Part shown: positions 34,221 to 43,562 of the stretch, piece after piece | Position numbering within the stretch: position 1 is the stretch's first letter | Layout of the letters: each line of letters begins with the position of its first letter | DNA from: Deinococcus betulae | GTDB lineage: Bacteria > Deinococcota > Deinococci > Deinococcales > Deinococcaceae | NCBI RefSeq assembly: GCF_020166395.1 | Contig: NZ_JAIQXU010000027.1 | Coordinates: 1-61,398, forward strand | Length of the DNA stretch: 61,398 nt | Direction: 5' to 3' | The notes under the pieces: model-generated | Seen by the model: the letters and a program-made list of their open reading frames with translations, nothing else | What the model was told of the DNA's origin: nothing | Databases searched by the model: none | Program-made: the position numbers and the translations under genes

Positions 34221-35636
34221 TCATCCGATGAGAATGTCCTTGTCGGCGGGGTAACGGACCAGGGCGCCCCCCTGGGGCCGGTTAAAGGCCACGGCAAAGG
34301 TCAGTGGCCCAATACGCCCCAGAAACATCAGTGCAATGAGGACCAGATGCTGCTCTGGATTGAGCAGCGGCGTGGTGTTCATGCTCAGCCCGACGGTGGC
34401 AAACGCGCTGACGGCCTCGAAAAACAGGTTGACGAACAGCACGTCGGGCCGGGTGTTCAGCAGCAGCAGCGCAATCAACATGAGGTTGACCAGACCGATG
34501 CTCAGCAGGCCGACGGTCATGGCGCGCAGGATGGTGTCGGTGTCAATTCGCCGCTGAAACAGGATGGTGTCACGCCGCCCACGCACCATGCTCCAGGCCG
34601 AGGCCATCATGACGTAAAAGGTGCTGGTCTTGATGCCGCCGCCTGTCGAGCCGGGGTTGGCGCCGATGAACATCAGAATAATTGTGATGAACAGGGTGGT
34701 CAGCCCCATCGCGCCGTAATCCAGGGTGTTAAAGCCAGCCGTGCGGGTGGTCACGCTCTGAAAGAAGCTGGCCAGCAGGCGCTCCCCCAGTCCCAGTGGG
34801 CCCAGAGTCTTGGGGTTGTTCCATTCCAGCACCAGATACGCCAGGGTCCCCAGCAGCAGCAGAGCGGCCATCATGGTCAGCACCAGCTTGCTGTGGACCA
34901 TCAGGCGGGTACGGCGGGCGCTCAGCAGGTGGGCGGTCACATTGAGCTGAACCAGGAAGCCAGTGCCCCCCAGGATGATGAGCAGGGCCAGCACCAAGCT
35001 CACAAGCGGGTCACCCACAAAGCCCATGACGTTGTCGCTGTACAGCGCAAACCCAGCGTTGTTAAAGGCGCTGACCGAATGAAACAGCGCGTAGAACAGG
35101 CCTGGGCCCCAGCCCTCCTGCGGCACGAAGCGCAGGGCCAGCAGCGCCGCGCCCACGCCCTCAATTACAAAGGTGTAGATGAAAATAGAGCGGATGAGGC
35201 CCAGGACCCCGCCTGCATTCAGGGCGCTCACCTGATGGGCGGCGTGCAGGCGCTCGGTAAAGTTCAGGCGCCGCCGTGAAATCAGCGCGAAGGCCGTCCC
35301 CAGTGTGATGATGCCCAGGCCGCCGACCTGAATCAGCCCCATGATGATGGTCTGCCCCAGCCGGTTGAAATCCTTGCTGGGGTCAATGACATTCAGGCCC
35401 GTGACGCACAGCGCGCTGGTGGCGGTAAACAGCGCCTGCAAGAAGTTGACGCTGCGCCGCGTGCCGTCTGGGTTGAGCCCATGCGTGATGGGCAGACTGA
35501 GCAGCGCGCCCCCCACCAGGATGGCCACCGCGAACGACAGCGCAATCAGTTGGGGGGGGCTGAGCCGCAACAGCAAAGGCGTGCGGTTGGCCCGTCCAGA
35601 GGTCAGGGGGCGCGGGGGCGGAGAGGGACGGGTCAT
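34221..35636 (-). CDS. ktrB: Ktr/Trk potassium transporter membrane subunit (first KtrB)
   Basis: A 471-residue paralogue of the next gene with filter motifs ATSALCVTGLNV, VSAFNNAGFAL, VTTRTAGFNTLD and FATVGLSMN, and gating loop GANPGSTGGGIKTSTF. The cytosolic N-terminus is Pro/Arg-rich. The ATG at 35636 is used; an upstream frame overlaps the divergent promoter region. TACAAT twelve bases upstream is the likely -10. It is first in the operon. Confidence 0.92.
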   Translation of the reverse strand: MTRPSPPPRPLTSGRANRTPLLLRLSPPQLIALSFAVAILVGGALLSLPITHGLNPDGTRRSVNFLQALFTATSALCVTGLNVIDPSKDFNRLGQTIIMGLIQVGGLGIITLGTAFALISRRRLNFTERLHAAHQVSALNAGGVLGLIRSIFIYTFVIEGVGAALLALRFVPQEGWGPGLFYALFHSVSAFNNAGFALYSDNVMGFVGDPLVSLVLALLIILGGTGFLVQLNVTAHLLSARRTRLMVHSKLVLTMMAALLLLGTLAYLVLEWNNPKTLGPLGLGERLLASFFQSVTTRTAGFNTLDYGAMGLTTLFITIILMFIGANPGSTGGGIKTSTFYVMMASAWSMVRGRRDTILFQRRIDTDTILRAMTVGLLSIGLVNLMLIALLLLNTRPDVLFVNLFFEAVSAFATVGLSMNTTPLLNPEQHLVLIALMFLGRIGPLTFAVAFNRPQGGALVRYPADKDILIG

Positions 35637-35714
35637 AGAACGGCCCGGATTGTACGCCCCGGCCCCAGCCTGTGTATGGGGCACGGCTCCTGCGGCGCCC
35701 TATACTGTTCTGCT

Positions 35715-36794
35715 ATGCCGCGCCCCGCCCGCCCTGACCGCCCCGCCTTCTCCCGGCGCTCCCCGCGCCCCAAGCCGGACCACCGCACCCGCCAGCCGGC
35801 CCACGAATACGAGCTGGAAGCGCTGCGCGGCCTGGAGCATGTGGCGGTCACTGAGCTGGACACGGTGCCGCTGGCACGCGATATCCGGGGGCTGCGCTTC
35901 TGGTATCCCGGTGACCCCGAGCGCCTGTCCCGCCTGCGTTCGGTGGTGGCCGCTTACCGCATTCGCAGCTGGGACGTGCCGAGGCCACGCGGTTTGCTGG
36001 GCAATCAGCAGCTGGGCGAACTGACGGACTTTCTGCTGGGGGTGGCCGAGGTCGGCGGGCACCGCTCGTTCCGGCTGGGTGCGGCGGGCAAGGAGTCAGG
36101 GGTCATGCAGCGGCTGGCCGAGGAACTGCAGGCAGGTCTGAACCTCCCGCACGACCCGCAGGACGGCGAACTGCTGATCCGGCTGCGGCCACAGGAGGAC
36201 GGCCCCGGTTGGGACGTGCTGGCGCGCATCACCCCCAAACCGCTGAGCGCGCGGCCCTGGCGGGTGTGCAACATGGCGGGCGGCCTGAATGCCACGGTGG
36301 CCTACGCGGCGCACAAGCTGGCCGGCCAGCGCGACCAGGACCGCATCTTTAACCCCATGAGCGGCAGCGGCACCTTGCTGATAGAACGCGACCTGATGGG
36401 GCCCAGCGCCGCCATGGTGGGCGTAGACCTGAACCCTGAAGCCGTGCGCTGCGCGAAAAGCAACATTCAGGCAGCGGGGCGCGAGATTGAGGTGGCGGTA
36501 CGGGACGCCCTGCACACGGAACTGCCGGCCCGCTCCTTTGACCTCGTGATGGCGGACCTGCCCTGGGGCGACGCCATCAGCACTCACACAGACAACGAAG
36601 CGCTGTATCCGGCCTTCTTGCAGGAGATGCACCGCCTGACCAGCCAGCGCGGGCGCCTGTGTGTAATTACCCATGAGATTCGTTTGTTCGAGCGCGTCCT
36701 GAGTGCCCAGCAGAAGTGGCATGCCCACGAACTCTTTCAGGTGGCCAGTGGGGGACACCATCCGAAGGCCTATCTGCTGAGTAAGCGGGTGTAG
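35715..36794 (+). CDS. THUMP-domain RNA (guanine-N2) methyltransferase, TrmN/RlmL-like
   Basis: A 359-residue protein with a basic Pro/Arg-rich lead, a THUMP-type RNA-binding N-terminal half, and a Rossmann methyltransferase. The latter has [32 protein letters not shown] (SAM binding) and [10 protein letters not shown], the D-x-P-[WYF] catalytic motif of N-methyltransferases. The layout is that of Thermus TrmN/archaeal Trm14, which make m2G6 in tRNA; an rRNA target as in RlmL is the alternative. TATACT eight bases before the ATG supports the start. Confidence 0.82.
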   Translation: MPRPARPDRPAFSRRSPRPKPDHRTRQPAHEYELEALRGLEHVAVTELDTVPLARDIRGLRFWYPGDPERLSRLRSVVAAYRIRSWDVPRPRGLLGNQQLGELTDFLLGVAEVGGHRSFRLGAAGKESGVMQRLAEELQAGLNLPHDPQDGELLIRLRPQEDGPGWDVLARITPKPLSARPWRVCNMAGGLNATVAYAAHKLAGQRDQDRIFNPMSGSGTLLIERDLMGPSAAMVGVDLNPEAVRCAKSNIQAAGREIEVAVRDALHTELPARSFDLVMADLPWGDAISTHTDNEALYPAFLQEMHRLTSQRGRLCVITHEIRLFERVLSAQQKWHAHELFQVASGGHHPKAYLLSKRV

Positions 36795-36843
36795 GGGGTC
36801 TGGGGTGTCGGAGGGCGGGCGTGTGGGGACAGAGGCGAGCTTG

Positions 36844-38265
36844 ATGGCCCGGAGACTTTTCTCTGCGGCCTCCTTTTTGTGGCTCCTGCGCCGCGTGTGG
36901 CTGGGTCTGGTGTGCTGGCTGGGCATGAGCAGCGCGCAGGCTCCTGTGGTGTCAGCGCCGCTGCGCCTGAGCCGCGAACCGGGGCTGAGCGCGCCGGTCA
37001 GGGCGGCGCTGGCCGCTGTGCCCGCAAACGTGCAGGTGGGTGTGCTGGTGCTGGACCTTCAGACGCGCGCGGTGCTGGAGGCGCAGCGGCCAGACCAGAG
37101 CCTGAGTGCCGCCAGCACCACCAAACTGGTCACGGCCGCCAGTGTGCTGGCTGAACGGGGCGGGGCCACGGGCTTCTGGACCACCGAGCTGACGGTGCCG
37201 GCCCCGCAGGTGGGCCGCGCCCAGGTGTCCAGTCTGACCCTGCGCGGCAGCGGTGACCCTGGCCTGGGCGTTACGGGGCCCTACAGCCTGCGGGCGCTGG
37301 CGGAGCAGGCGGCCGCGCGCGGTGTCCGGCAGGTGGGCGAGGTGCGTGTGGAGGATCAGGTCCTGAAGGCTGGAGGCTGGCCCAATGACCTACTGGGCGA
37401 ACCGGTCACGGCCCTGCGTCTGGCCGAGTGGCGCACCCGCCCGCCCCTCAGCGCCGCCGAGGCCCGCACGCGGCTGGGCGCTGCGCTGAAAGCAGAACTG
37501 CGGCGGGCCGGGATTCAGGTGGCTTCAGAGGACGTTCCCTCGGCCCCGGCTTACATTCCTTATCTTCCGCCGGCCCGCACGGACGAGCGCGGGCAGCCGC
37601 TTGCTCCTGACCCCCTGATTCCCCCTGCCCGCCGCGCCGAACAGGGGGTGGCCAGCGTGCGCAGCGCCTCGCCGTATCGTCTGCTGGCGGCCACCCTGCG
37701 GCCCAGCGACAACGCGCTGGCCGAGGCCCTGCTGGGCACCCTGGCCCACCGTCCCGGCGGCAACGGCACCCGGGCAGGTGCCCTGGCGCGTGAGCGGACA
37801 TGGCTGCGCCGGATGGGGCTGGACCTGACCGGCGTGGCGCTGGCCGACGGCAGCGGCCTCAGCCGGGGCAACCGCCTGACCCCGCGCGCCCTGGTCACGC
37901 TGCTGCGCGTGCAGTACGACCTGCCGCACCCGCTGCCGGGCCGCGCCGGGCTCCCGGCGGCCCTTTACCGCACGCGCGGCAACGCCTTTATAGAGGCGCT
38001 GCCGCAGGCTGGGACCGGCACCGCCACGCCAGCTGGGGTGCGGCGCGGCGGCACACTGGCCGGGCGGCTGGTCGGCGCAGGGCTGGACGTGCGGGCCAAG
38101 ACCGGCACCCTCCCAGGGGTCAGTGCCCTGGCCGGTTATGTCACGGCGCGCAGTGGGCACCCGCTGGCCTTCGCGGTGCTGATGAACGGTCCAGAAGACG
38201 CACCGATCCTGACCCTGCGCGCGGCCCAGGACGATCTGGTGCGTGCCCTGGCCGCCAGCTACTGA
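36844..38265 (+). CDS. dacB: D-alanyl-D-alanine carboxypeptidase/endopeptidase, PBP4 (S13) family
   Basis: A 473-residue serine peptidase acting on peptidoglycan. The three active-site motifs are present: SxxK as S91-T-T-K94, SxN as S288-D-N290 and KTG at 419-421 (AKTGTL). The large inserted domain between the first two motifs is typical of S13. The N-terminus has a signal-like stretch ([23 protein letters not shown]). A GTG at 36805 is an alternative start that adds 13 residues without a better ribosome site. Confidence 0.88.
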   Translation: MARRLFSAASFLWLLRRVWLGLVCWLGMSSAQAPVVSAPLRLSREPGLSAPVRAALAAVPANVQVGVLVLDLQTRAVLEAQRPDQSLSAASTTKLVTAASVLAERGGATGFWTTELTVPAPQVGRAQVSSLTLRGSGDPGLGVTGPYSLRALAEQAAARGVRQVGEVRVEDQVLKAGGWPNDLLGEPVTALRLAEWRTRPPLSAAEARTRLGAALKAELRRAGIQVASEDVPSAPAYIPYLPPARTDERGQPLAPDPLIPPARRAEQGVASVRSASPYRLLAATLRPSDNALAEALLGTLAHRPGGNGTRAGALARERTWLRRMGLDLTGVALADGSGLSRGNRLTPRALVTLLRVQYDLPHPLPGRAGLPAALYRTRGNAFIEALPQAGTGTATPAGVRRGGTLAGRLVGAGLDVRAKTGTLPGVSALAGYVTARSGHPLAFAVLMNGPEDAPILTLRAAQDDLVRALAASY

Positions 38266-38427
38266 GGCAGAGATGGAAGGAGTGGCGGAGGTGGTGGGAC
38301 AAATCAAATACACCTTTTCGGATACCAGTCTCTGTCGGGCAGTTCACTGACAGGCAGTTCTATCGGCATCGTTTTTCGGCTAACCCTGACCGACTCTGCA
38401 GCTTCGGAGGCCCAATCAGAGGTGTCC

Positions 38428-39474
38428 TATTGACAACGGCGCAAATCCGTCTTGGTATTTTGAGGTATGGCGGAATGGCAGCCGACCCGATATACCCGTG
38501 CCCAACTCGAAGAGCGTCGACTGGCCGCTGCGAAGTGGCTGCAAGAGGGCAAGTACGCCCACCGCGAAATCGCTGAGCATTTTGGAGTCTCCGTCGTGAC
38601 CGTCACCACCTGGAATGCACGCCTGAAGAAGAGAGGGACCCTTCAGGCGACGGTCGCTCCCGGTCGCCAGTCACGGATGACCTCTGCACAGCACGCGCAA
38701 CTGCGCACCCTCCTTCAGGAGGGTGCGCTCGCCCATGGGTTCCCCGACGAGACCTGGACCACTCGTCGGGTGAGTGAGTTGATTGGCGGGCGGTTTGCGA
38801 TCTGGTATCACCACGATCACGTCCGCAACCTTCTGCACCAGTTGGGCTGGACCCCACAACTGCCGAATGGACGCGCCGCAGAGCGCAACGAGCTGCGGAT
38901 TGCCACCTGGAAAGAACAGACGGCACCCGAGTTGAAAAAAAAAGGTCGCTGAGGGCGCCACGCTGATCTATCTGGATGAGGTGGGCTTTGCGTTGAAGGG
39001 GGTGCGACGACGGACATGGTCGATCAGGGGCGTCACGCCCCTGGTCACACTCCCCGCAAACTGGGAGAAGCTGTCGACGATTGGGGCGATCACATCAGAT
39101 GGACGCTTCTTTCAGAACACCAAAGCTGGCGCCATCAACAGTGGCAATGTCACCCAGTTTCTTCAACATCTGCTGCGTCATGTGACTGGCGAGATGGTCG
39201 TCGTGCTGGACAACGCGAGCATTCACCGAGCCACAGCTGTACAAGCGTTCGTGGCAAGCCACGAACGCTTGTCGCTGGAATATTTGCCGCCATATGCCCC
39301 GGAGCTGAATCCGATCGAGTTGGTCTGGGCCTATATAAAGCGCAATGTTCTGGGCAACTTTTGTGCCCGTACAGTCGGGCTGTTGAAGCAGAAGCTGGCG
39401 AGGGCTTGGCAGCGTGTGCGATACGTCAAGCTGCCACGACAACTTCTCAATACGAATCTATACCGCGATCAATA
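38428..39474 (+). mobile_element. IS630-family insertion sequence, about 1.05 kb
   Basis: Imperfect terminal repeats start TATTGA at 38428 and, reading inward on the minus strand, at 39474; about 18 of 27 positions agree. Both ends carry TA, the target duplicated by IS630/Tc1-mariner elements. It encodes one transposase split by a frameshift at a run of nine A. It lies between the PBP4-type gene and rdgB without breaking a recognisable gene. Confidence 0.85.
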
Positions 39475-39475
39475 A
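38467..39475 (+). CDS. IS630-family transposase, two frames joined at A9
   Basis: Frame 1 (38467-38952) carries the N-terminal HTH (REIAEHFGVSVVTVTTWNARLKKRG) and the linker. Frame 2 (continuous from about 38945 to 39475) carries the DDE domain: LIYLDEVGFAL (first Asp), VVVLDNASIHRA (second Asp) and LPPYAPELNPIELVWAYIKR (Glu). The frames meet at nine consecutive A (38935-38943). Losing one A, a +1 shift, or polymerase slippage gives the fused product of about 335 residues. No other lesion is visible, so it is probably active. Confidence 0.85.
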
Positions 39476-39583
39476 GCCTCCTTTCAGGTTGATCGGTCTG
39501 GGGCAAACGTGCCTCTCCCCCCGGTGCGGGGGCACACCCAGCGGCCTCGGGACGCCCTTCACGCGCCGGCCAGGCTCAGCCTC

Positions 39584-39589
39584 TAGACT
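39584..39589 (+). promoter_or_regulatory. Leaderless -10 box of rdgB
   Basis: TAGACT, seven bases before the GTG start at 39597. Confidence 0.6.
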
Positions 39590-39596
39590 CGGAAAT

Positions 39597-40220
39597 GTGA
39601 AAAACGGCGCAGAACAGAAGGTCATGCTGGCGACGGGCAACGCCGGCAAGGTGCGGGAAATAGAGGAGGCGCTGGTGGGTGTGAACTGGACGCTCAGCCC
39701 CCTGGGCGGTCTGCCGCTGCCTCCCGAAACCGGACGCACCTATGAGGAAAACGCGGCCATGAAGGCCTGCTTTGTGGCCCACATGACGGGTCAGCCGGCG
39801 CTGGCCGACGACAGCGGCATTGAGGTCGAGGCGCTGGGCGGCGAACCTGGCGTCTACTCGGCGCGCTTTGGCAACCGCGAGAATGACACAGAGCGCAACG
39901 TCTACCTGCTGGAAAAACTGCGGGGACAGGCGAACCGCCGCGCCAAGTTCGTGTCGGTGGTCATCCTGGCTTACCCGGACGGGCACGTGGAAACCTACCG
40001 GGGCGAACTGCCCGGCACCCTGCTTGAAGGCCCGCGCGGCGACAACGGCTTTGGCTACGACCCCCTGTTTGTCCCGGAAGGGCAGACCCGCACCCTGGCC
40101 GAAATGACGGTGGCCGAGAAGCGCGCCCTGAGCCATCGGGGTCAGGCGCTGAAAAAGTTGCTGGAGGTTCACCAGCACGGCAGCCCCGTGCGCGGCGCCC
40201 CGCCCGTGACCCGCGACTGA
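39597..40220 (+). CDS. rdgB: Non-canonical purine NTP pyrophosphatase (RdgB/HAM1)
   Basis: Hydrolyses dITP, ITP and XTP to keep deaminated purines out of nucleic acids. The 207-residue protein has MLATGNAGKVREIEEAL, YEENAAMKA, ADDSGIEVEALGGEPGVYSARF, GDNGFGYDPLFVPEG and the end AEKRALSHRGQALKKL. The GTG at 39597 is supported by the -10 box; the longer open frame upstream runs into the insertion sequence and is rejected. Confidence 0.94.
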   Translation: MKNGAEQKVMLATGNAGKVREIEEALVGVNWTLSPLGGLPLPPETGRTYEENAAMKACFVAHMTGQPALADDSGIEVEALGGEPGVYSARFGNRENDTERNVYLLEKLRGQANRRAKFVSVVILAYPDGHVETYRGELPGTLLEGPRGDNGFGYDPLFVPEGQTRTLAEMTVAEKRALSHRGQALKKLLEVHQHGSPVRGAPPVTRD

Positions 40221-40475
40221 CCGAGGAACTCGGCGCATGGCGCTTGGTGGAGAATCTCGGCTCAGAAGTCGATGGCTTTACTACAGGGCAGGCTAGCGTT
40301 TTCCCGCTCTACGCCGTGACTCAAGGCAACTGTATAGCCCGAGACAGGTGCCTTTGACGTTGTCAGGGACCACTGCACCTTTGATCTTCAGCGTCTGTGA
40401 ACCCGGCGGTCAGCGTTTCTTGAAAGAGGGAGGCTGACCGCTGTTGCCCTGCGCTGGCCTGCCTACGGTGGCCCC

Positions 40476-41009
40476 ATGAGCGCATACCGAACATTGGTGG
40501 CTGGCCTGCTGGGCGGGGCTGTGGGCACGCTGGCAATGGGGCAGTACTGGACACGGGTGGCCCCGAAGTTAGAGGGCGACAGCGGCGGCCAGGATAGCCA
40601 GAAGCCTGACCAGCACTCTATTTCTCTGGTGGGGCAGCAGCACGAACCCGGCGAGAGCAGTACCGCCGCCCTGGGCCGCGTGGCTTACGAGAAAACTGAG
40701 GGCCACCCGCCGGGCAAACAGACGCGCGCCGCCCTCAGTGAGGCGGTGCATTGGAGCATGGGCGCGGGCAGCGGGGCGCTCTACGGCGCGCTGGCTGGGC
40801 GCGGCAATCCCCTGAAAGGCGCCGCCTTTGGCGTGGGCCTCTGGGCCCTGATAGACGAGGGGCTGGTGCCGCTGCTGGGCCTGCAAGATGGCCCGGCTGG
40901 AAGCCCGGCGCGCGGACACGCCAACCGATTGGGTGCCCACCTGGCCTACGGGCTGGGGTTGGGGCTGACCGTCTGGGCGCTGGCTGGTGTGCTGCCTGGC
41001 GACGATTAA
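40476..41009 (+). CDS. Membrane protein, DUF1440/YagU-like
   Basis: A 177-residue protein with Gly-rich membrane segments at about 5-22 (TLVAGLLGGAVGTLAMG), 91-107, 111-130 and 155-173, and a hydrophilic loop at 30-80. The Gly-spaced helices and GALYG pattern suggest the DUF1440/YagU group; this is a tentative match. TACGGT six bases before the ATG supports a leaderless start. The 255 bases upstream (40221-40475) hold no other gene that I can see. Confidence 0.65.
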   Translation: MSAYRTLVAGLLGGAVGTLAMGQYWTRVAPKLEGDSGGQDSQKPDQHSISLVGQQHEPGESSTAALGRVAYEKTEGHPPGKQTRAALSEAVHWSMGAGSGALYGALAGRGNPLKGAAFGVGLWALIDEGLVPLLGLQDGPAGSPARGHANRLGAHLAYGLGLGLTVWALAGVLPGDD

Positions 41010-41019
41010 TAACGGGTCT

Positions 41020-41065
41020 AGCCCAGGAGAGAAGGGCTACGTCGTCAGACCTTCTCTCCTGGGCT
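41020..41065. terminator. Bidirectional terminator
   Basis: Perfect 16-base stem (41020-41035 with 41050-41065) in the gap between the converging membrane-protein and sufE genes. Confidence 0.85.
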
Positions 41066-41122
41066 GGGTGAATGACCGCCAGGGCCGCCTTCCAGATTCA
41101 GTGCGGCGTTCTCAGGCTTGCC

Positions 41123-41566
41123 TCAGCCCTGGGCATGTTCGCGCACGTCGTTTTTCAGGCGCATCAGGATGGCCCCCATGCCGCGCAGGCGCATGGGCGT
41201 AATCAGCTCGGTCAGGCCCATGTCCATGTAAAACTGGTCGGGGATATTCAGAATTTCGTCGGGGTGGGCGCCGTCCAGCGCCTCATGCAAGATGCCCGCG
41301 TAACCGCGCACTGTAGGCGCCTCTTCGGGCACCTTGAAGTACAGGTGCATGCCGCCCGTCTCGTCCTGCTCGGTCACCAGAAAGAAAGGGCTGGTGCATT
41401 CAGGCACAGGCTTCAGGAACTCGGGATGCTCCAGGTACTTGGTGGGGAGGCCGGGCAGCTTTTTGCTGTATTCCAGCAGCGCTTGCAGGCGCAGCGGCTT
41501 GGGGGCGCTGCGAAACAGATTGACAATGCTTTGCAGCTTTTCGGGCAGAGGGGCGGCGTCGCTCAT
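41123..41566 (-). CDS. sufE: SufE-family sulfur acceptor
   Basis: A 147-residue protein that accepts persulfide from a cysteine desulfurase (SufS type) and stimulates Fe-S assembly. SufE landmarks are LEYSKKLPGLP, VPECTSPFFLV with acceptor Cys57, VRGYAGILHEAL and PMRLRGMGAILMRLK. TACAGT seven bases before the ATG at 41566 fixes the start; the longer frame upstream lacks a signal. The sulfurtransferase gene is divergent next door, a plausible functional link through sulfur transfer. Confidence 0.93.
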   Translation of the reverse strand: MSDAAPLPEKLQSIVNLFRSAPKPLRLQALLEYSKKLPGLPTKYLEHPEFLKPVPECTSPFFLVTEQDETGGMHLYFKVPEEAPTVRGYAGILHEALDGAHPDEILNIPDQFYMDMGLTELITPMRLRGMGAILMRLKNDVREHAQG

Positions 41567-41627
41567 GGCTGCTACTGTAGCGCCGCCCACCTGGGGGGAT
41601 TGAGGTGGCCTGTCCAGTTGACCACTT

Positions 41628-41657
41628 TTGTCAATAAGTCCTGGACAGGGGTACAAT
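41628..41657 (+). promoter_or_regulatory. Sigma-70-type promoter of the sulfurtransferase
   Basis: TTGTCA (41628-41633), 18-base spacer, TACAAT (41652-41657). Unlike most genes here this one has a true leader with AGGAGG before the ATG. Confidence 0.75.
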
Positions 41658-41711
41658 CCGGAGGCAAAACGCGCACGACCCTTTAAGCTTCATCCCACAG
41701 GAGGCACACAC

Positions 41712-42575
41712 ATGGATTACGCAAAAGACGTTCTGGTCAGCACAGACTGGGTGGCCCAGAACCTGAACACCCCCGGCCTGCGCCTCGTAGAAGTGGACGA
41801 AGACATTTTGCTGTACGACACCGGCCATATTCCCGGCGCCGTCAAGCTGGACTGGCAGACCGACCTGTGGCACCCCGTGGAGCGCGACTTTATTACCCCA
41901 GAAGAGGTCAGCGCCCTGCTGGGCCGCCTGGGCATCGGGGCAGATGATCAGATCATTCTGTACGGCGACAAGAGCAACTGGTGGGCCGCCTACGCCTACT
42001 GGTTCCTGTCGTACAGCGGCGTCAAAAACCCCCTGAAGCTCATGAACGGCGGCCGTCAGAAGTGGGTCGCCGAGGGCCGCGAGCAGACCACCGACGCCCC
42101 CAGCGTGGAAGCCACCCAGTACCCGGCCCTGACCCGCGACGATTCGCTGCGCGCCTTCCGCGACGAGGTTAAGGGCCATCTGGACAGCGTCAAGAGCGGC
42201 ACTGGCGCCCTGGTGGATGTCCGCAGCCCCGACGAGTTCTCGGGCAAGGTGACCCACATGCCCGCCTACCCACAAGAGGGCGTGCTGCGCGGCGGCCACA
42301 TTCCCGGCGCCCGCTCGATTCCCTGGGCGCGCGCCGCCAACGAGGACGGCACCTTCAAGAGCGCCGACGAACTGAAGGCGCTGTACGAGGGCGAAGGCGT
42401 GACTCCCGACAAGGACGTCATCGCCTACTGCCGCATTGCCGAGCGCAGCAGTCACAGCTGGTTCGTGCTGCGCGAACTGCTGGGCTACCCCAGCGTGCGC
42501 AACTACGACGGCAGCTGGACCGAGTGGGGCAACGCCGTGGGCCTGCCTATCGAGAAGACCTACAGCGAAGCGTAA
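41712..42575 (+). CDS. Two-domain rhodanese sulfurtransferase
   Basis: A 287-residue tandem-rhodanese protein that moves sulfane sulfur from thiosulfate or mercaptopyruvate to an acceptor. The first, inactive domain has the usual [21 protein letters not shown]. The second has [10 protein letters not shown] and the active loop YCRIAERSS with Cys240. The CRIAER loop differs from both the bovine thiosulfate type and the mercaptopyruvate CGSGVT type, so the donor is not decided. It is cytoplasmic with no signal peptide. Confidence 0.9.
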   Translation: MDYAKDVLVSTDWVAQNLNTPGLRLVEVDEDILLYDTGHIPGAVKLDWQTDLWHPVERDFITPEEVSALLGRLGIGADDQIILYGDKSNWWAAYAYWFLSYSGVKNPLKLMNGGRQKWVAEGREQTTDAPSVEATQYPALTRDDSLRAFRDEVKGHLDSVKSGTGALVDVRSPDEFSGKVTHMPAYPQEGVLRGGHIPGARSIPWARAANEDGTFKSADELKALYEGEGVTPDKDVIAYCRIAERSSHSWFVLRELLGYPSVRNYDGSWTEWGNAVGLPIEKTYSEA

Positions 42576-42591
42576 GGCGCCGCTGGGGCAG

Positions 42592-42626
42592 GGGCGGTCA
42601 GTCCGGTCTGGGCTGGCCGCCCTTTT
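42592..42626 (+). terminator. Terminator of the sulfurtransferase
   Basis: Ten-base stem with one G-T pair (42592-42601 with 42613-42622) followed by TTTT. Confidence 0.8.
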
Positions 42627-42642
42627 CCGTTAGGCTGGCCCT

Positions 42643-42873
42643 ATGGTCAGGCGGTGCTTTGCGCGGGTGGTTGGGAAGAGCGGAGAACTGCGGCTGAACC
42701 TGCTGCACAGCGGAGAAGTTGGGCTGGTGTTCCAGGGGCAAACCCACACCTTCGAGACCCTGGAAGACGCCCTGGACGGCGCGGCCTGGTTGCCCCAGGT
42801 GCCGGGCGACCTGTATGAGGCGCTGGCCTGGGAACTGGACCTGCTGGCGCTGAGGGGAACGCCCCCAGGCTGA
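42643..42873 (+). CDS. Small conserved-looking protein of unknown function
   Basis: A 76-residue protein with alternating beta pattern (RCFARVVGKSGELRLNLLHSGEVGLVFQGQTHTF) and a helical end. TAGGCT six bases before the ATG gives a leaderless start, which argues that it is expressed. No domain recognised. Confidence 0.6.
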   Translation: MVRRCFARVVGKSGELRLNLLHSGEVGLVFQGQTHTFETLEDALDGAAWLPQVPGDLYEALAWELDLLALRGTPPG

Positions 42874-42985
42874 GGTCCAGGGCTCATCAGCCGGTCCCCT
42901 TCATACGCGGCAGCGCAGGTGCAGCGACCTGGGCGGCAACGTTGCGGGCAAAGTCAGCTTTGGTCAACCACACCGCCAGACTTCG

Positions 42986-43471
42986 TCAGGGTGTCGAAGG
43001 CTGTGGCCGCCAGACGACCAGCAGGTCTATTTTGTCCTTTGGTGAACCCGTGCAGTCGAGGACGGCCCGCTCGGCCGCCCAGCCGTACAGAAGCGCGCCA
43101 AAGTCTTCAGGTCGCCTGTTCCAGAGGTCGGTCAGGCCCCGCGTCCAGGCCGCGCACAGTTGCCGGGCTGTGCGCGTGTCCTGCTGTGCGGGCACGGCAA
43201 CGATGTCGTCAAGCTGTGAGGGCGTGTCAGGGTGATAACTCAGCGTGACCTTGACAGGGCCGCCGAACAGCTCGCCTTCAAAGTGGTGGTTGGCGTAAGC
43301 CCGGCTGTTGACCTGTGGACTGGGCAGGGGCCGAAACCCTTGACGGATCAGTTTGGCACGGGCCCCTACGGCGTCGTCTTCCCGCATCAGCTGAAGAAAC
43401 TGGGCCACCTTAGGCTCTGGGGCTGCACAGGCCACCAGACCGCCAAGCAGCAACAAGCGCATAGGCCACAT
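42986..43471 (-). CDS. Putative lipoprotein of unknown function
   Basis: 161 residues. The signal MWPMRLLLLGG leads to lipobox LVAC with the modified Cys at residue 15. The mature part (FLQLMREDDAVGARAKLIRQGFRPLPSP, then VKVTLSYHPDTPSQLDDIVAVP) has no family I recognise. TAGACT eight bases before the ATG supports this start over the second Met. Confidence 0.65.
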   Translation of the reverse strand: MWPMRLLLLGGLVACAAPEPKVAQFLQLMREDDAVGARAKLIRQGFRPLPSPQVNSRAYANHHFEGELFGGPVKVTLSYHPDTPSQLDDIVAVPAQQDTRTARQLCAAWTRGLTDLWNRRPEDFGALLYGWAAERAVLDCTGSPKDKIDLLVVWRPQPSTP

Positions 43472-43562
43472 CGCCGTGCAGTCTATGAAAACAGCGGGCA
43501 GACTGTGCCCCGACCTCTCCGATTCAGAAAAGTGTTAGAAGGCGCCATCTAAGCTGACCTTC

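Noticed and set aside
33744..35279. 511-codon plus-strand frame opposite the ktrB genes
   Set aside because: Antisense shadow of two canonical potassium transporters, with Gln/His-rich low-complexity composition.
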